Source of the DNA: Acuticoccus sp965213555
Lineage (GTDB): Bacteria > Pseudomonadota > Alphaproteobacteria > Rhizobiales > Amorphaceae
Reading direction: 5' to 3'
Assembly: GCF_965213555.1 (NCBI RefSeq)
Contig: NZ_OZ243890.1
Coordinates: forward strand, 3,162,001-3,226,000
DNA length: 64,000 nt
This document shows, one piece after another, positions 8,850 through 17,118 of the stretch. The notes beneath the pieces are model-generated. The model did not search any database, was not told the origin of the DNA, and saw only the letters and a list, made by a program, of their open reading frames with translations. A program made the translations under genes and the position numbers. Positions within the stretch are counted from its first letter, which is position 1. Every line of letters begins with the position of its first letter.

Positions 8850-9989
8850 ATGATCATCGACGCCCGTGCCGACGACGCCCCAGTGTGGGAAGAGGTTGCG
8901 CCGAAGCACGCCGGGTTCGATCCCGATCGGCTCGCCGAGGCCGTGGAGTATGCCGCGACGAGCGAGTCGGACTGGCCGCGCTCCATGAGGGCCGACGACG
9001 GCCGCTTCATCGGCTGCGTGGAGATCGGCGACCGGCCGCCCTACGACATGCCGCTTGGGCCGGTCACGCCGCGCGGTCCCGCGAACGGGCTCGTCCTGCG
9101 CGGTGGCCGCCTCGTCGCCGAGTGGGGCGACACGCGGCACGCGGACATGACGTTCTCCATCGCCAAGAGCTACCTCGCGCTCCTCGCGGGCCTCGCCGTC
9201 GACCGTGGCCTGATCGGCGGGCTCGACGCGCTGGTCGCGGCGACCGTCGAGGACGGCGGGTTCGACGACGCGCACAACCGGTCCATCACCTGGCGGCACC
9301 TCCTCGAGCAGACCAGCGAGTGGCATGGGACGCTGTTCGACCGGCCCGACCAGGTGGACTGGCACCGCGTGGTCGGTGCCGCCGACACGCCGGCGGCGCG
9401 CGCCAGGAAGGGCGAGCCGCGCACGCTGCAGCCGCCCGGCACGCACTTCGAGTACAACGACGTGCGGGTCAACCGCTTGGCGCTCAGCCTGCTGCGCGTC
9501 TTCGGACGAGCGCTGCCCGAGCTGCTCGCGGACGAGGTCATGGGGCCGATCGGCGCGTCCTCAACCTGGCGCTGGGATGCGTACCAGAACGCGACGGTGG
9601 ACGTCGCCGGCACGCCCATGCCCTCGGTGCCGGGTGGTGGGCACTGGGGCGGCGGCCTCGTCATCGCCGCACGCGACCACGCCCGTGTGGGCGAGCTCGT
9701 CGTCGCGGGAGGCCGCTGGGACGGCCGGCAGATCGTGTCGTCCGAGTGGGTCCGTGCGATGCTGACGCCGTCCGCGATCGCCCCGATCTATGGCCTGATG
9801 TGGTGGCTCAACACCGATCGCGCGCTCTACCCGTCGGCCCCCAAGACCAGCGCCTTCGCGCTCGGCGCGGGCTCCAACATCCTGTGGGTCGACCCGGCGC
9901 TCGACCTCGTCGTCGTGCTGCGCTGGGTGCGCAAGGCCGTCGCAGGCGAGGTGATCGGCCGCTTCGCCGCGGCGCTGACCGAGCGTTGA
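8850..9989 (+). CDS. Serine hydrolase, beta-lactamase/esterase EstB-like family
   Basis: A 379-residue protein. The chosen ATG is preceded by GCGGAGGA at good spacing; upstream in-frame codons lack a ribosome site. The penicillin-binding-protein fold is marked by the catalytic Ser-x-x-Lys tetrad (SIAK, residues 103-106) and the Tyr element EYND (about 201-204). A glycine-rich GGGHWGGGL segment follows further on. This family (class C beta-lactamase-related, EstB-like) includes esterases, D-aminopeptidases and beta-lactamase relatives; the true substrate cannot be told from sequence. No signal peptide is visible, which argues against a cell-wall enzyme. It is divergent from the APC permease. 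Confidence 0.82.
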   Translation: MIIDARADDAPVWEEVAPKHAGFDPDRLAEAVEYAATSESDWPRSMRADDGRFIGCVEIGDRPPYDMPLGPVTPRGPANGLVLRGGRLVAEWGDTRHADMTFSIAKSYLALLAGLAVDRGLIGGLDALVAATVEDGGFDDAHNRSITWRHLLEQTSEWHGTLFDRPDQVDWHRVVGAADTPAARARKGEPRTLQPPGTHFEYNDVRVNRLALSLLRVFGRALPELLADEVMGPIGASSTWRWDAYQNATVDVAGTPMPSVPGGGHWGGGLVIAARDHARVGELVVAGGRWDGRQIVSSEWVRAMLTPSAIAPIYGLMWWLNTDRALYPSAPKTSAFALGAGSNILWVDPALDLVVVLRWVRKAVAGEVIGRFAAALTER

Positions 9990-10041
9990 CGGCGTCGCTC
10001 GGAGCCGAGGATTGCCGGCACCATGCCGATGCCCGGCAGGA

Positions 10042-10890
10042 TCAGCGGAACACCACGGTCGACGAGCCGTTGAGCAGGATGCGCCGCTCGAGGTGGCAGC
10101 GCACGGCGCGGGCGAGGACGCGGCTCTCCACGTCCCGCCCCGCGGCGACGAGGTCGTCGGGGGTCATGGTGTGATCCACCCGCTCCACGTCCTGCTCGAT
10201 GATCGGACCCTCGTCGAGCTCGGGCGTGACGTAGTGCGCCGTCGCCCCGATGAGCTTCACGCCGCGAGCATGGGCCTGGTGGTAAGGCTTGGCCCCCTTG
10301 AAGCTCGGCAGGAACGAGTGGTGGATGTTGATGACGCGGCCTTCAAGCCGCCGCGACAGGTCGTCGGACAGGATCTGCATGTACCGAGCGAGGACCACGA
10401 GCTCGACCGCCTCGCGCTCGATGAGCTGGCCGAGCGCCGCTTCCTGCGCGCTCCTACGGCACGGGCCGACGGGCAGGTGGTGGAACGGGACCCCCTCCGC
10501 CTCGACCCGGGCCCGCCAGTCCTCGTGGTTTGACGCGACGCCGACGAGGTCCATGGCGAGCTGGCCGATGCGCCAGCGGTAGAGCAGGTCGTTGAGGCAG
10601 TGCCCGGACTTCGACACCATGATGAGGACGCGCTGGCGCTTGGCGACGTCGACGAGGTTGGCGTCCATGTCGTAGGCGAGGAGGGTGGGGCGGAACCCCT
10701 CGCGGAACCGCTCGCCGGTCATGCCCGACGGCGCGGCGAAGTGGACGCGCATGAAGAAGCGGCGGGAGGCGCGGTCGAAGTACTGCGCGCTCTCCAGGAT
10801 GTTGCAGTCCTGGGCGGCGATGGACGAGCCGACGGCGCCGACGATGCCCTTGCGGTCGGTGCAGGAGAGGGTGAGCACGAGTTCGGGCAT
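10042..10890 (-). CDS. purU: Formyltetrahydrofolate deformylase PurU
   Basis: A 282-residue protein of normal length. An N-terminal ACT domain (about 1-80, starting MPELVLTLSCTDRKGIVGAV) is joined to a formyltransferase-fold catalytic domain. The catalytic Asn-His-Asp set is visible as N188 and H190 in VINIHHSFLPSFKGA and D226 in TPELDEGPIIEQD. The enzyme hydrolyses 10-formyl-tetrahydrofolate to formate and tetrahydrofolate, balancing one-carbon pools. The ACT domain senses glycine/methionine in characterised relatives. The ATG at 10890 gives the homologous N-terminus; an upstream in-frame GTG would add 21 unrelated residues. It lies downstream of the thiamine-diphosphate enzyme genes but is separated by 195 nt and a hairpin, so it is probably a separate unit. 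Confidence 0.93.
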   Translation of the reverse strand: MPELVLTLSCTDRKGIVGAVGSSIAAQDCNILESAQYFDRASRRFFMRVHFAAPSGMTGERFREGFRPTLLAYDMDANLVDVAKRQRVLIMVSKSGHCLNDLLYRWRIGQLAMDLVGVASNHEDWRARVEAEGVPFHHLPVGPCRRSAQEAALGQLIEREAVELVVLARYMQILSDDLSRRLEGRVINIHHSFLPSFKGAKPYHQAHARGVKLIGATAHYVTPELDEGPIIEQDVERVDHTMTPDDLVAAGRDVESRVLARAVRCHLERRILLNGSSTVVFR

Positions 10891-10978
10891 GGCATCAGCG
10901 GGATGTGACGGCGGGGACACCGCTCGGTTAACGGCTCCGCGTTGTGCCGACAACGACGGCCGCCCACCCTCGCCTGGA

Positions 10979-11003
10979 CGGGTGCGCTCGGTCGAGGCAC
11001 CCG
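10979..11003 (-). terminator. Strong GC-rich hairpin downstream of the decarboxylase genes
   Basis: CGGGTGC at 10979-10985 pairs with GCACCCG at 10997-11003, and inside it CTCG pairs with CGAG across a 2-nt loop with one bulged base. It lies in the 195-nt gap between the stop of the minus-strand decarboxylase operon and purU, where a terminator is expected. There is no U-run on the transcribed strand, so an intrinsic terminator is only a possibility. Confidence 0.35.
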
Positions 11004-11085
11004 ATCGTTGCTGAAGCGGTCGCCCTCGGGCGGTGGCACCGCATGAGGCGGTAGCGCCCTAGCCCTGCGGTGCGGGACCGGGGAC

Positions 11086-11676
11086 CTACTCGGCGGGGAG
11101 GCCGAGCGCAAGGCGGGTGCGAGCGCGGCCGTGGGCGGCGTCGCGCAGCGCCATCGCGCGCGGCTTGTCGGACGGCGCGACCTTGACCACCGCGACCCGT
11201 GGGCCGCCGGTCGTCCCGTGGAGCCGGCCCGCGAGCGCGGCGAGCCCGTCGTCTGCGATCACCGTCGTCGTCTCGGGGATGCCGCAGGCGGCGGCCACCG
11301 CGGCGAGGTCGGTGCCATGGGCTGTATGGGTCTCCTGCGCACCGGTCTCGCCGAACAGGCCGTTGTCGAGCACGACGATGGACAGGTTCGCCGGCGCCTG
11401 CAGCGCGATGGTCGCGAAGCTGCCGAGGCCCATGAGCATGTCGCCGTCGCCCGTCATGACGACCACCGGCACGTCCGGCCGGGCGAGCGCGAGGCCGAGG
11501 CCCATCATCGCGGTCCCGCCCATGGCGCCCCACAGGTAGACGTTGCGCGCGTCGTCGCCGGCGGCGGCCACGTCGTAGGTCGCGTTGCCGAGGCCCGACA
11601 CGACGACCGTACCGTCCCGGTCCTTCAGGAGCGCGGCGACGGCCGCGCGGCGGTCGAGGGCATTGGCGAGCGGCAT
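11086..11676 (-). CDS. Thiamine-diphosphate enzyme, C-terminal (beta) subunit, sulfopyruvate/phosphonopyruvate decarboxylase-like
   Basis: A 196-residue protein corresponding to the ThDP pyrophosphate-binding domain only. The classic GDG...N cofactor motif is present: GDG at 76-78 in TGDGDMLMGLG, and the paired Asn at 105 in VVLDNGLFGETGAQ. Separate small alpha (PYR) and beta (PP) chains are the arrangement of sulfopyruvate decarboxylase (ComD/ComE), and the nearest single-chain relative is phosphonopyruvate decarboxylase. The pair would decarboxylate a 3-substituted pyruvate to an aldehyde in the cytoplasm. It is encoded 11 nt downstream of its partner, behind an IclR regulator. Substrate assignment is inference from family and neighbours. 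Confidence 0.82.
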   Translation of the reverse strand: MPLANALDRRAAVAALLKDRDGTVVVSGLGNATYDVAAAGDDARNVYLWGAMGGTAMMGLGLALARPDVPVVVMTGDGDMLMGLGSFATIALQAPANLSIVVLDNGLFGETGAQETHTAHGTDLAAVAAACGIPETTTVIADDGLAALAGRLHGTTGGPRVAVVKVAPSDKPRAMALRDAAHGRARTRLALGLPAE

Positions 11677-11687
11677 CGGAACCTCCG

Positions 11688-12212
11688 TCAGAACGTCTTG
11701 GCGCCGATGAGCTTTTGGCTCAGCAGGACCGCGACGCCCGCGCCGCCGCCGAACGCCATCTTGGCCGCCGCATCCACCGCGGCGCCCGCCTCAGCCCGTG
11801 CGTCGACCCGGATCACCTCGAGCCCCGCAAGGCGCAACGCCTCCGGCGTCGTGGATCCCATGGGCACCTGCCAGCCGTTGAACTCACCGTACTCGCCGCG
11901 CATCGTGACGATCGTCATGAAGGGGTATCGCCCATTCCTGATGAGCGAGAGCATGTTGATCGTGTTGCCGACCCCGCTCGACTGCATGAGGAGCACGGAC
12001 GGCGCGCCGCCGAGCCAGGCGCCGGCGCACAGCGCGACGCCCTCCTCCTCGGTGGTGAGCGTGATGCCCCGCATGGTCGGCTCGGCGTGCACCATCTCGA
12101 TGAGGCGCGCGTGGCCGGCGTCGGGCACGAACGGCACCTGACGCACGCCGTGGGCCTTGAGCGCGGCGAAGATGTCCGCCGGCCAGTCCACCGTCATCGG
12201 CGCGTCGCTCAT
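11688..12212 (-). CDS. Thiamine-diphosphate enzyme, N-terminal (alpha) subunit, sulfopyruvate/phosphonopyruvate decarboxylase-like
   Basis: A 174-residue protein matching the PYR domain of ThDP-dependent decarboxylases. The glutamate that activates the cofactor is expected in TLTTEEEGVALCAGAW (residues 51-66). It starts MSDAPMTVDWPADIFAALKAHG, and residues VPFVPDAGHARLIEMV match the alpha chain of sulfopyruvate decarboxylase-like pairs. It needs the beta subunit encoded just downstream to form an active site at the chain interface. Its ATG overlaps the stop of the IclR gene by 4 nt (ATGA), so regulator and enzyme are one transcript. Confidence 0.82.
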   Translation of the reverse strand: MSDAPMTVDWPADIFAALKAHGVRQVPFVPDAGHARLIEMVHAEPTMRGITLTTEEEGVALCAGAWLGGAPSVLLMQSSGVGNTINMLSLIRNGRYPFMTIVTMRGEYGEFNGWQVPMGSTTPEALRLAGLEVIRVDARAEAGAAVDAAAKMAFGGGAGVAVLLSQKLIGAKTF

Positions 12213-13024
12213 CGCGTCCTCCCGGTCAGTGCGGCCTCGATCGCCTCGACAGTCGCCGAGAGCACGGGACGGAACGTCGCCATGAGCTCGGCGAGGCTCG
12301 CGCGGTTGGCGTGGGCGCAGGTCGACATGGCAGCCACCACCCGGCCAGCGCCGTCGCGGATCGGCATCGCGATGGAGCGCACGCCCTCCTCGAGCTCCTC
12401 GTCGAGGATGACGTGGCCGGCCTCTCGCGCCTCGCGGACCGCGGCGAGGTTCTCGGCGAGCGTCGTCCTCGTGCGCGCGGTGGTGGCGTGGATCGACGCG
12501 CCCGCGAAGCGCCGCTCCACCTCCGCGTCGGTCAGGCCGGACAGGAGCGCGCGGCCCTGCGCGCTGGTGAAGAGCGGCAGCTGGTCCCCCGGGCGAAGGT
12601 TGAGCGACATCTGCCGCGGCGCCCGTCCGTAGGCGACGATCTCGACGCCGTCGCCGTCGAGGACGCCGACGGAGGCCGTCTCGCCGAGCCGCATGGCGAC
12701 GGGCTCGATGAGCGGCTGGCTCACCTCGCCGATGGACGCCGGCTCGAGGTAGCGGTGCGCGAGCTCCAGCACCTGGGGCGTCAGCGCGAAGCGGTCCGCC
12801 TCCTGGCGCACGTAGCCGAGCTCGCGCAGGGTGAGGAGGAAGCGCCGCGCGCTCGCCCGCGTCTGCCGTGAGCGCTCGGCGACCTCGGCGAGCGTCATCG
12901 CCCGGTGCCCCGGCCCGAACGCGCGCAGCACGGAAAGCCCGCGTGCGAAGCTCGCCGCGTACTCGTTGCGCCCGGGCGCTGCTGCGCCGGACGGCACGTC
13001 ACCCTCATGCGATGCTTGATCCAA
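12209..13024 (-). CDS. IclR family transcriptional regulator
   Basis: About 271 residues. An N-terminal winged-helix domain (SFARGLSVLRAFGPGHRAMT...) is followed by the C-terminal effector-binding domain, with typical segments such as VGVLDGDGVEIVAY and GRALLSGLTDAEV. No ATG is available. A TTG at 13024, preceded by AAGGGAG with 8-nt spacing, is the best start; a GTG at 12997 preceded by GAGGGTGAC is the alternative. The longer open frame into the TRAP region is antisense shadow. The gene is transcribed away from dctP, and the shared 90-nt gap carries an inverted-repeat operator 28 nt from this start. That suggests autoregulation and control of both the decarboxylase operon and the TRAP transporter. 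Confidence 0.88.
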   Translation of the reverse strand: MDQASHEGDVPSGAAAPGRNEYAASFARGLSVLRAFGPGHRAMTLAEVAERSRQTRASARRFLLTLRELGYVRQEADRFALTPQVLELAHRYLEPASIGEVSQPLIEPVAMRLGETASVGVLDGDGVEIVAYGRAPRQMSLNLRPGDQLPLFTSAQGRALLSGLTDAEVERRFAGASIHATTARTRTTLAENLAAVREAREAGHVILDEELEEGVRSIAMPIRDGAGRVVAAMSTCAHANRASLAELMATFRPVLSATVEAIEAALTGRTR

Positions 13025-13051
13025 GTCGAAGGCTCCCTTACCGTTCGGATA

Positions 13052-13076
13052 GCAAACCTTGGTTTGCAATGCAAAC
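13052..13076. promoter_or_regulatory. Triple half-site operator, probable IclR binding site
   Basis: Three alternating copies of one half-site occur in 25 bases: GCAAAC at 13052-13057, GTTTGC at 13062-13067 and GCAAAC at 13071-13076. The first pair forms GCAAACC-TT-GGTTTGC and the second GTTTGC-AAT-GCAAAC, so two inverted repeats share the middle arm. The site lies between the divergent iclR-like gene and dctP, and is AT-richer than its surroundings. IclR proteins bind short palindromes as dimers or tetramers in such divergent regions. Confidence 0.65.
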
Positions 13077-13114
13077 GAGCGCCCGGTCAGGGCGCCATCA
13101 CCGGGAGGACGACG

Positions 13115-14137
13115 ATGACCCCACCCCTCAACGCGCTCGTCGCGGTGCCGCTGATCCTCGCCGCCGGGACGGCCGCGGCACAGGAGGTGACGCTGCGCGT
13201 CGCCGACACGTTCCCGAGCGGGCACTACATCGCCCAGAACCTGACGCAGGTGTGGATGGACCGTGTCCGCGAGCTGTCGGACGAGCGCGTCGACTTCACC
13301 TACTTCGGTGCCGGTCAGCTCGGAAAGATCCCGGAGATGCTCGACCTCGTCGAGAGCGGCGTCGTGGACGTCGCCTACGTGCCGCCGTCCTCCTACGCTG
13401 AGCGCATCCCGCTGACCGGCGTCGCCGAGCTGCCCGGCTTCTTCACCGACGCCGCCACCGGCACCGCCGCGTTCAACGACCTCCTCGCCAGCGACCTCAT
13501 CGAGGGCGAGTTCGAGGGTTACGCGGTGACCCCGCTCTTCGGCGCGCTCCTGCCACAGTACCAGGTTGCGGTGGCGGGCGAGCCCATCGACAGCGCGGAG
13601 AAGTTTCAGGACGTGCGCCTCAGGACCCCCGGCGGTGTCCTCGAGCTCGCCGCGGACGAGCTCGGCGCGCTCGCCGTCCCCATGGGCGGACCGGAGATGT
13701 ACACCGCCTTCCAGCGCGGCACCGTCGATGCGACCTTGAACGCCTACGGCTCCATGGAGTCCTACAAGCTGAACGAGGTGCTGCGCTCGGTCTCCACCAA
13801 CGGCAGCTTCGGCACCTTCGGCATGATCTACGTGATCGACGACGACGTGCTCGCAGGCCTGCCCCAGGACATCCAGGACATCCTCCTGCAGGCGGGCGAG
13901 GAGGCGGCGCGCTCGTTCGCCGACTGGGTCGACGGCAACGAGAGGGAGGTCGCCGCGCGCTTCGCCGAGGGCGGCATCACCACCTACGAGATCCCGCAGC
14001 AGGTCGTCGACGCGTGGAACGTGAAGCTCGGCAACGTCGCCGATCTTTGGGCGAGCCGGCTGGACGAGCGCGGGCTCGAGGGCTCCGCCGCCGTCGAGGC
14101 GTGGCGGGCGAGCCTTGCGGAGGCGAGGGCGAACTGA
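13115..14137 (+). CDS. dctP: TRAP transporter substrate-binding protein (DctP family)
   Basis: A 340-residue periplasmic protein. The ATG at 13115 follows GGGAGG and opens a Sec signal peptide of about 22 residues ending AAAQ. The mature part begins EVTLRVADTFPSGHYIAQN, a typical DctP N-terminus. The family's conserved arginine region appears in QDVRLRTPGGVLELAADELG, where the arginine pairs with the ligand carboxylate or sulfonate. It delivers an organic acid to the membrane component encoded 19 nt downstream. Its promoter region holds the three-half-site operator, so the IclR protein likely controls it. The ligand is unknown. Confidence 0.93.
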   Translation: MTPPLNALVAVPLILAAGTAAAQEVTLRVADTFPSGHYIAQNLTQVWMDRVRELSDERVDFTYFGAGQLGKIPEMLDLVESGVVDVAYVPPSSYAERIPLTGVAELPGFFTDAATGTAAFNDLLASDLIEGEFEGYAVTPLFGALLPQYQVAVAGEPIDSAEKFQDVRLRTPGGVLELAADELGALAVPMGGPEMYTAFQRGTVDATLNAYGSMESYKLNEVLRSVSTNGSFGTFGMIYVIDDDVLAGLPQDIQDILLQAGEEAARSFADWVDGNEREVAARFAEGGITTYEIPQQVVDAWNVKLGNVADLWASRLDERGLEGSAAVEAWRASLAEARAN

Positions 14138-14156
14138 CCGCGGCGGGGAGCGGGCG

Positions 14157-15983
14157 ATGGCCCTCCTGCGCCTCCTCGAGAACCTCCTCGCCGGCCTCAC
14201 CTACCTCGCGCTGTTCGCCATGATGGCGCTCATCACGGCGGATGCGTTGGGGCGCTACCTCCTGCGCATCACGCCGCCGGACGTGTTTCACTTCACCGAG
14301 CTCTACCTCATGCCCATGGTGATCTTCCTCGCCATGGCGCAGACCCAGCGCGAGCGTGGCCACGTCAACGTGACGCTGCTCAGCCAGTTCGTCCCGCCCG
14401 CGCTCGCCGCGGCGATCCTGTCGGCGGTCTTCCTCGCTGCGGCCGTGATCTGCGCGATGATCGCGGTCGCCTCCTGGCAGTCGGCCTGGCCGCACCTTGC
14501 GAACTGGCGCGTCACCGGCGGCGTCGTGCCATGGCCGACGGGGCTCAGCCGCGTCATCGTCCCCGTCGGCATGGGCCTCCTGTCACTGCGGCTCTTCGTG
14601 GACGCGGGCGTTGAGGCGCGCCGTGCGCTCGGCGGCGCGCCGCCGGTGGAGGAGGACATGGGCGTGCCGCGGACCGAGGGGCGGATCGTGACCGTCGGCC
14701 TGCCCCTCGTCGGCCTCCTCGTCCTCATCGGCGTCGGCGCGCCCATCGCCTACGCGCTTCTGATCTCGGGCACCGTGGCGCTGTTCGTCCAGGTCGGCGA
14801 GCGGGCCGCGATGGGGATCCTCGGCACCTCGCCCTACGCCCGCGCCGCGGACTTCCTCCTCACCACGATCCCGATGTTCGTGCTGATGGCCGAGTTCCTG
14901 TCCTCCAGCCGCATCGCGGGCGACATCTTCCGCGCCGGATACATGTGGGTCGGGCACCTGCGCGGCGGGCTCGCCGTGGCGACGACGCTCGCGAGCGCCG
15001 GGTTCGCGGCGCTGTCGGGCTCGAGCCCCGCGGCGGCGGCGACGATGTCGGCGATCGCGGTGCCGGAGATGCGGCGCTACGGCTACGCGGACCGCCTGTC
15101 CCTCGGCGTCGTCGCCTCGGCAGGGACGCTCGCGGTCATCATCCCGCCCTCCATCGTCCTCATCCTCTACGGCATCCTCACCGAGACCTCCATCGGCCGC
15201 CTGTTCGTCGCGGGGTTCGTCCCGGGCATCATCACCGCGGTCGCCTACATCGTCCTCATCCAGGTGTGGGTGCGCGTCAGCCCCGCGGTGGCGCCGCCCC
15301 TCGAACGGCCGTTCTCCCGTGCCGAGCGGATGGGCGCGCTGCGCCCGGTGGGGCCGGCGCTCCTCCTGGTCGTCGTCGTCCTCGGCGGGATCTACTCGGG
15401 GGTCGTCACCCCGACAGAGGCAGGAGCCCTCGGCGCGTCCGGGGCGCTCGTCATCGGCCTGCTGTTCTCCGGCCTGCGCGGCGAGGGGATCCTCGAGGCG
15501 CTGCGGCGCACCGCGCGCACCACGGCGATGATCTTCACCATCGTCATCGCCGCCTCGATCTTCTCCTACTTCCTGACCATCTCGCAGGTGGCGCAGAACC
15601 TCATCGTGTGGGTGGAGGGTGCGGGGCTGGCGCCGTTCGCCGTCCTCATGATCGTGCTCGCGATCTACCTGGCGCTCGGCGCGTTCCTCGACCCCGTCTC
15701 GATCCTCATCCTGACGCTGCCGCTCGCCTTCCCCCTTGTGACCTCGCTCGGCTACGACGCGATCTGGTTCGGCGTCGTGGCGACGAAGATGGTGGAGATC
15801 GGTCTCGTCACCCCGCCCGTCGGCATCAACGTCTTCGTCGCGGCGGGTGCCGTCGGTGCGCGGCTGCAGGACGCCTTCGCCGGCGCCGCGCTCTTCGTGG
15901 TGGCCGACCTTGCGGTGCTCGCAATCCTCATCGCGTTCCCCGAGGTCGTGACGTTCCTGCCCGACCTCCTCTACGGAGCCTGA
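14157..15983 (+). CDS. Fused TRAP transporter membrane protein (DctQ-DctM)
   Basis: A 608-residue protein with GGGGAG before the ATG. Residues 1-165 are a four-helix DctQ domain (LENLLAGLTYLALFAMMALI, FTELYLMPMVIFLAMAQTQRERGHV). After a linker (about 165-185) residues 190-608 form the large DctM channel with its repeated helical-hairpin design, including SGSSPAAAATMSAIAVPEM and the mirrored segment ending VTPPVGINVFV. Fusion of Q and M in one chain is known (for example sialic acid SiaQM), though separate chains are more common. It would import the DctP ligand with Na+. It is followed 3 nt later by the alcohol dehydrogenase gene, suggesting one operon for uptake and metabolism. Confidence 0.93.
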   Translation: MALLRLLENLLAGLTYLALFAMMALITADALGRYLLRITPPDVFHFTELYLMPMVIFLAMAQTQRERGHVNVTLLSQFVPPALAAAILSAVFLAAAVICAMIAVASWQSAWPHLANWRVTGGVVPWPTGLSRVIVPVGMGLLSLRLFVDAGVEARRALGGAPPVEEDMGVPRTEGRIVTVGLPLVGLLVLIGVGAPIAYALLISGTVALFVQVGERAAMGILGTSPYARAADFLLTTIPMFVLMAEFLSSSRIAGDIFRAGYMWVGHLRGGLAVATTLASAGFAALSGSSPAAAATMSAIAVPEMRRYGYADRLSLGVVASAGTLAVIIPPSIVLILYGILTETSIGRLFVAGFVPGIITAVAYIVLIQVWVRVSPAVAPPLERPFSRAERMGALRPVGPALLLVVVVLGGIYSGVVTPTEAGALGASGALVIGLLFSGLRGEGILEALRRTARTTAMIFTIVIAASIFSYFLTISQVAQNLIVWVEGAGLAPFAVLMIVLAIYLALGAFLDPVSILILTLPLAFPLVTSLGYDAIWFGVVATKMVEIGLVTPPVGINVFVAAGAVGARLQDAFAGAALFVVADLAVLAILIAFPEVVTFLPDLLYGA

Positions 15984-15986
15984 CCC

Positions 15987-17063
15987 ATGCAGCTGCGCGC
16001 CCCGGCCCTCGGCCCGCCGCCCTTCGTCCACGAGACGCTGCCCCAGCGCATCGTCTATGGCCCCGGCCGCTTCGCCGACGTCGGCGACGAGGTCCGAGGG
16101 CTCGGCTTTGCCCGACCGCTGATCGTCGCGACGCCAGGGCGCCGAGGTGCGGCCGAGCGGGTGCGCGAGGCGGCCGGCGGCACGGTCTTCGCCGAGGCCA
16201 AGATGCACGCGCCGGCCGAGGTGGTGGAGGCGGCCGGTCGCGTCATGGACGAGGCCGGCGCCGACGGCCTCGTGTCGTGCGGCGGCGGCTCCGCGCTCGG
16301 CATCGCCAAGGCGCTGGCGCACCTGAGGCAGGTGCCGATCCTTGCCGTCGCCACCACCTACTCCGGCTCGGAGGGGACGGCGCGCTGGAGCATCATGAAG
16401 GACGGTAACAAGGCCGGCGCCGTCGACCCCATCGTGCTGCCTCGCACGGTGATCTACGACCCCGAGCTCACCGTCTCGCTGCCCCGCGAGGTGTCTGCGC
16501 CGAGCGGCATGAACGCGATGGCCCACGCCGTCGCCTGCCTCTACGAGGCGTCGTCATCGCCGATCCATCGCCTCCTGGCCGCGGACGCCCTCGCGCGGAT
16601 GGCGCGGGCGCTGCCGGCCATCGAGGCGGACCCCTCCGACCTCGCCGCCCGCGGCGATGCGCTGATCGCCTCGTTCCTATGCGGCACCGTCATGCCGGCG
16701 ACGCTCGGCGTCCACCACAAGTGCGCCCACGTCCTGGGCGGCGCCTACGCGTTGCCCCACGCCGAGGTCCACACGGTGCTTTTGCCCCACACCGCCGCCT
16801 ACAACGCGCAGGCGGCGCCGGACGCAGCGCGCATCATCGCTGCAGCGCTCGGCGGCGAGGCGCCCGGCCCAGCGCTCCACGCGCTTCTCTCGTCGATCAG
16901 CGCGCCGACGTCGCTCACTGCGCTGGGGCTCGCGCGCGACGCGGTGCCGAGGGCCGCCGAGGTCGTCTGCGCGGCGGAGCTGTCGGGCCCGCGCCCCGCG
17001 GACGAGTCCTCCGTGCGCGCCATGCTGGAGCGGGCCTGGGCGGGCGAGCCTCCTACGGCCTAG
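15987..17063 (+). CDS. Iron-containing alcohol dehydrogenase, maleylacetate reductase-like
   Basis: A 358-residue protein. The N-terminal NAD(P)-binding domain includes VSCGGGSALGIAKALA. The C-terminal metal domain has GMNAMAHAVACLYE and GVHHKCAHVLGGAYALPHAEVHTVLLPH. The usual metal-ligand Asp of Fe-ADHs is replaced by Asn in GMNAMAH, which together with the HHK..H..GG..LPHAE pattern is typical of maleylacetate reductases. Those reduce maleylacetate to 3-oxoadipate in aromatic degradation. Related Fe-ADHs reduce sulfoacetaldehyde or phosphonoacetaldehyde, which would fit the ThDP decarboxylase across the operator. Which role applies here is open. Confidence 0.85.
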   Translation: MQLRAPALGPPPFVHETLPQRIVYGPGRFADVGDEVRGLGFARPLIVATPGRRGAAERVREAAGGTVFAEAKMHAPAEVVEAAGRVMDEAGADGLVSCGGGSALGIAKALAHLRQVPILAVATTYSGSEGTARWSIMKDGNKAGAVDPIVLPRTVIYDPELTVSLPREVSAPSGMNAMAHAVACLYEASSSPIHRLLAADALARMARALPAIEADPSDLAARGDALIASFLCGTVMPATLGVHHKCAHVLGGAYALPHAEVHTVLLPHTAAYNAQAAPDAARIIAAALGGEAPGPALHALLSSISAPTSLTALGLARDAVPRAAEVVCAAELSGPRPADESSVRAMLERAWAGEPPTA

Positions 17064-17118
17064 CCGCACGCGGCGATGGGGCGCGCGGCGCGGCCTCGTC
17101 GCGCCGGCGCCGCGGGCC

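Noticed and set aside
10891..11085. Folate or glycine riboswitch upstream of purU
   Set aside because: The leader is structured but I could not match it to a riboswitch consensus by eye; a covariance-model search would decide.
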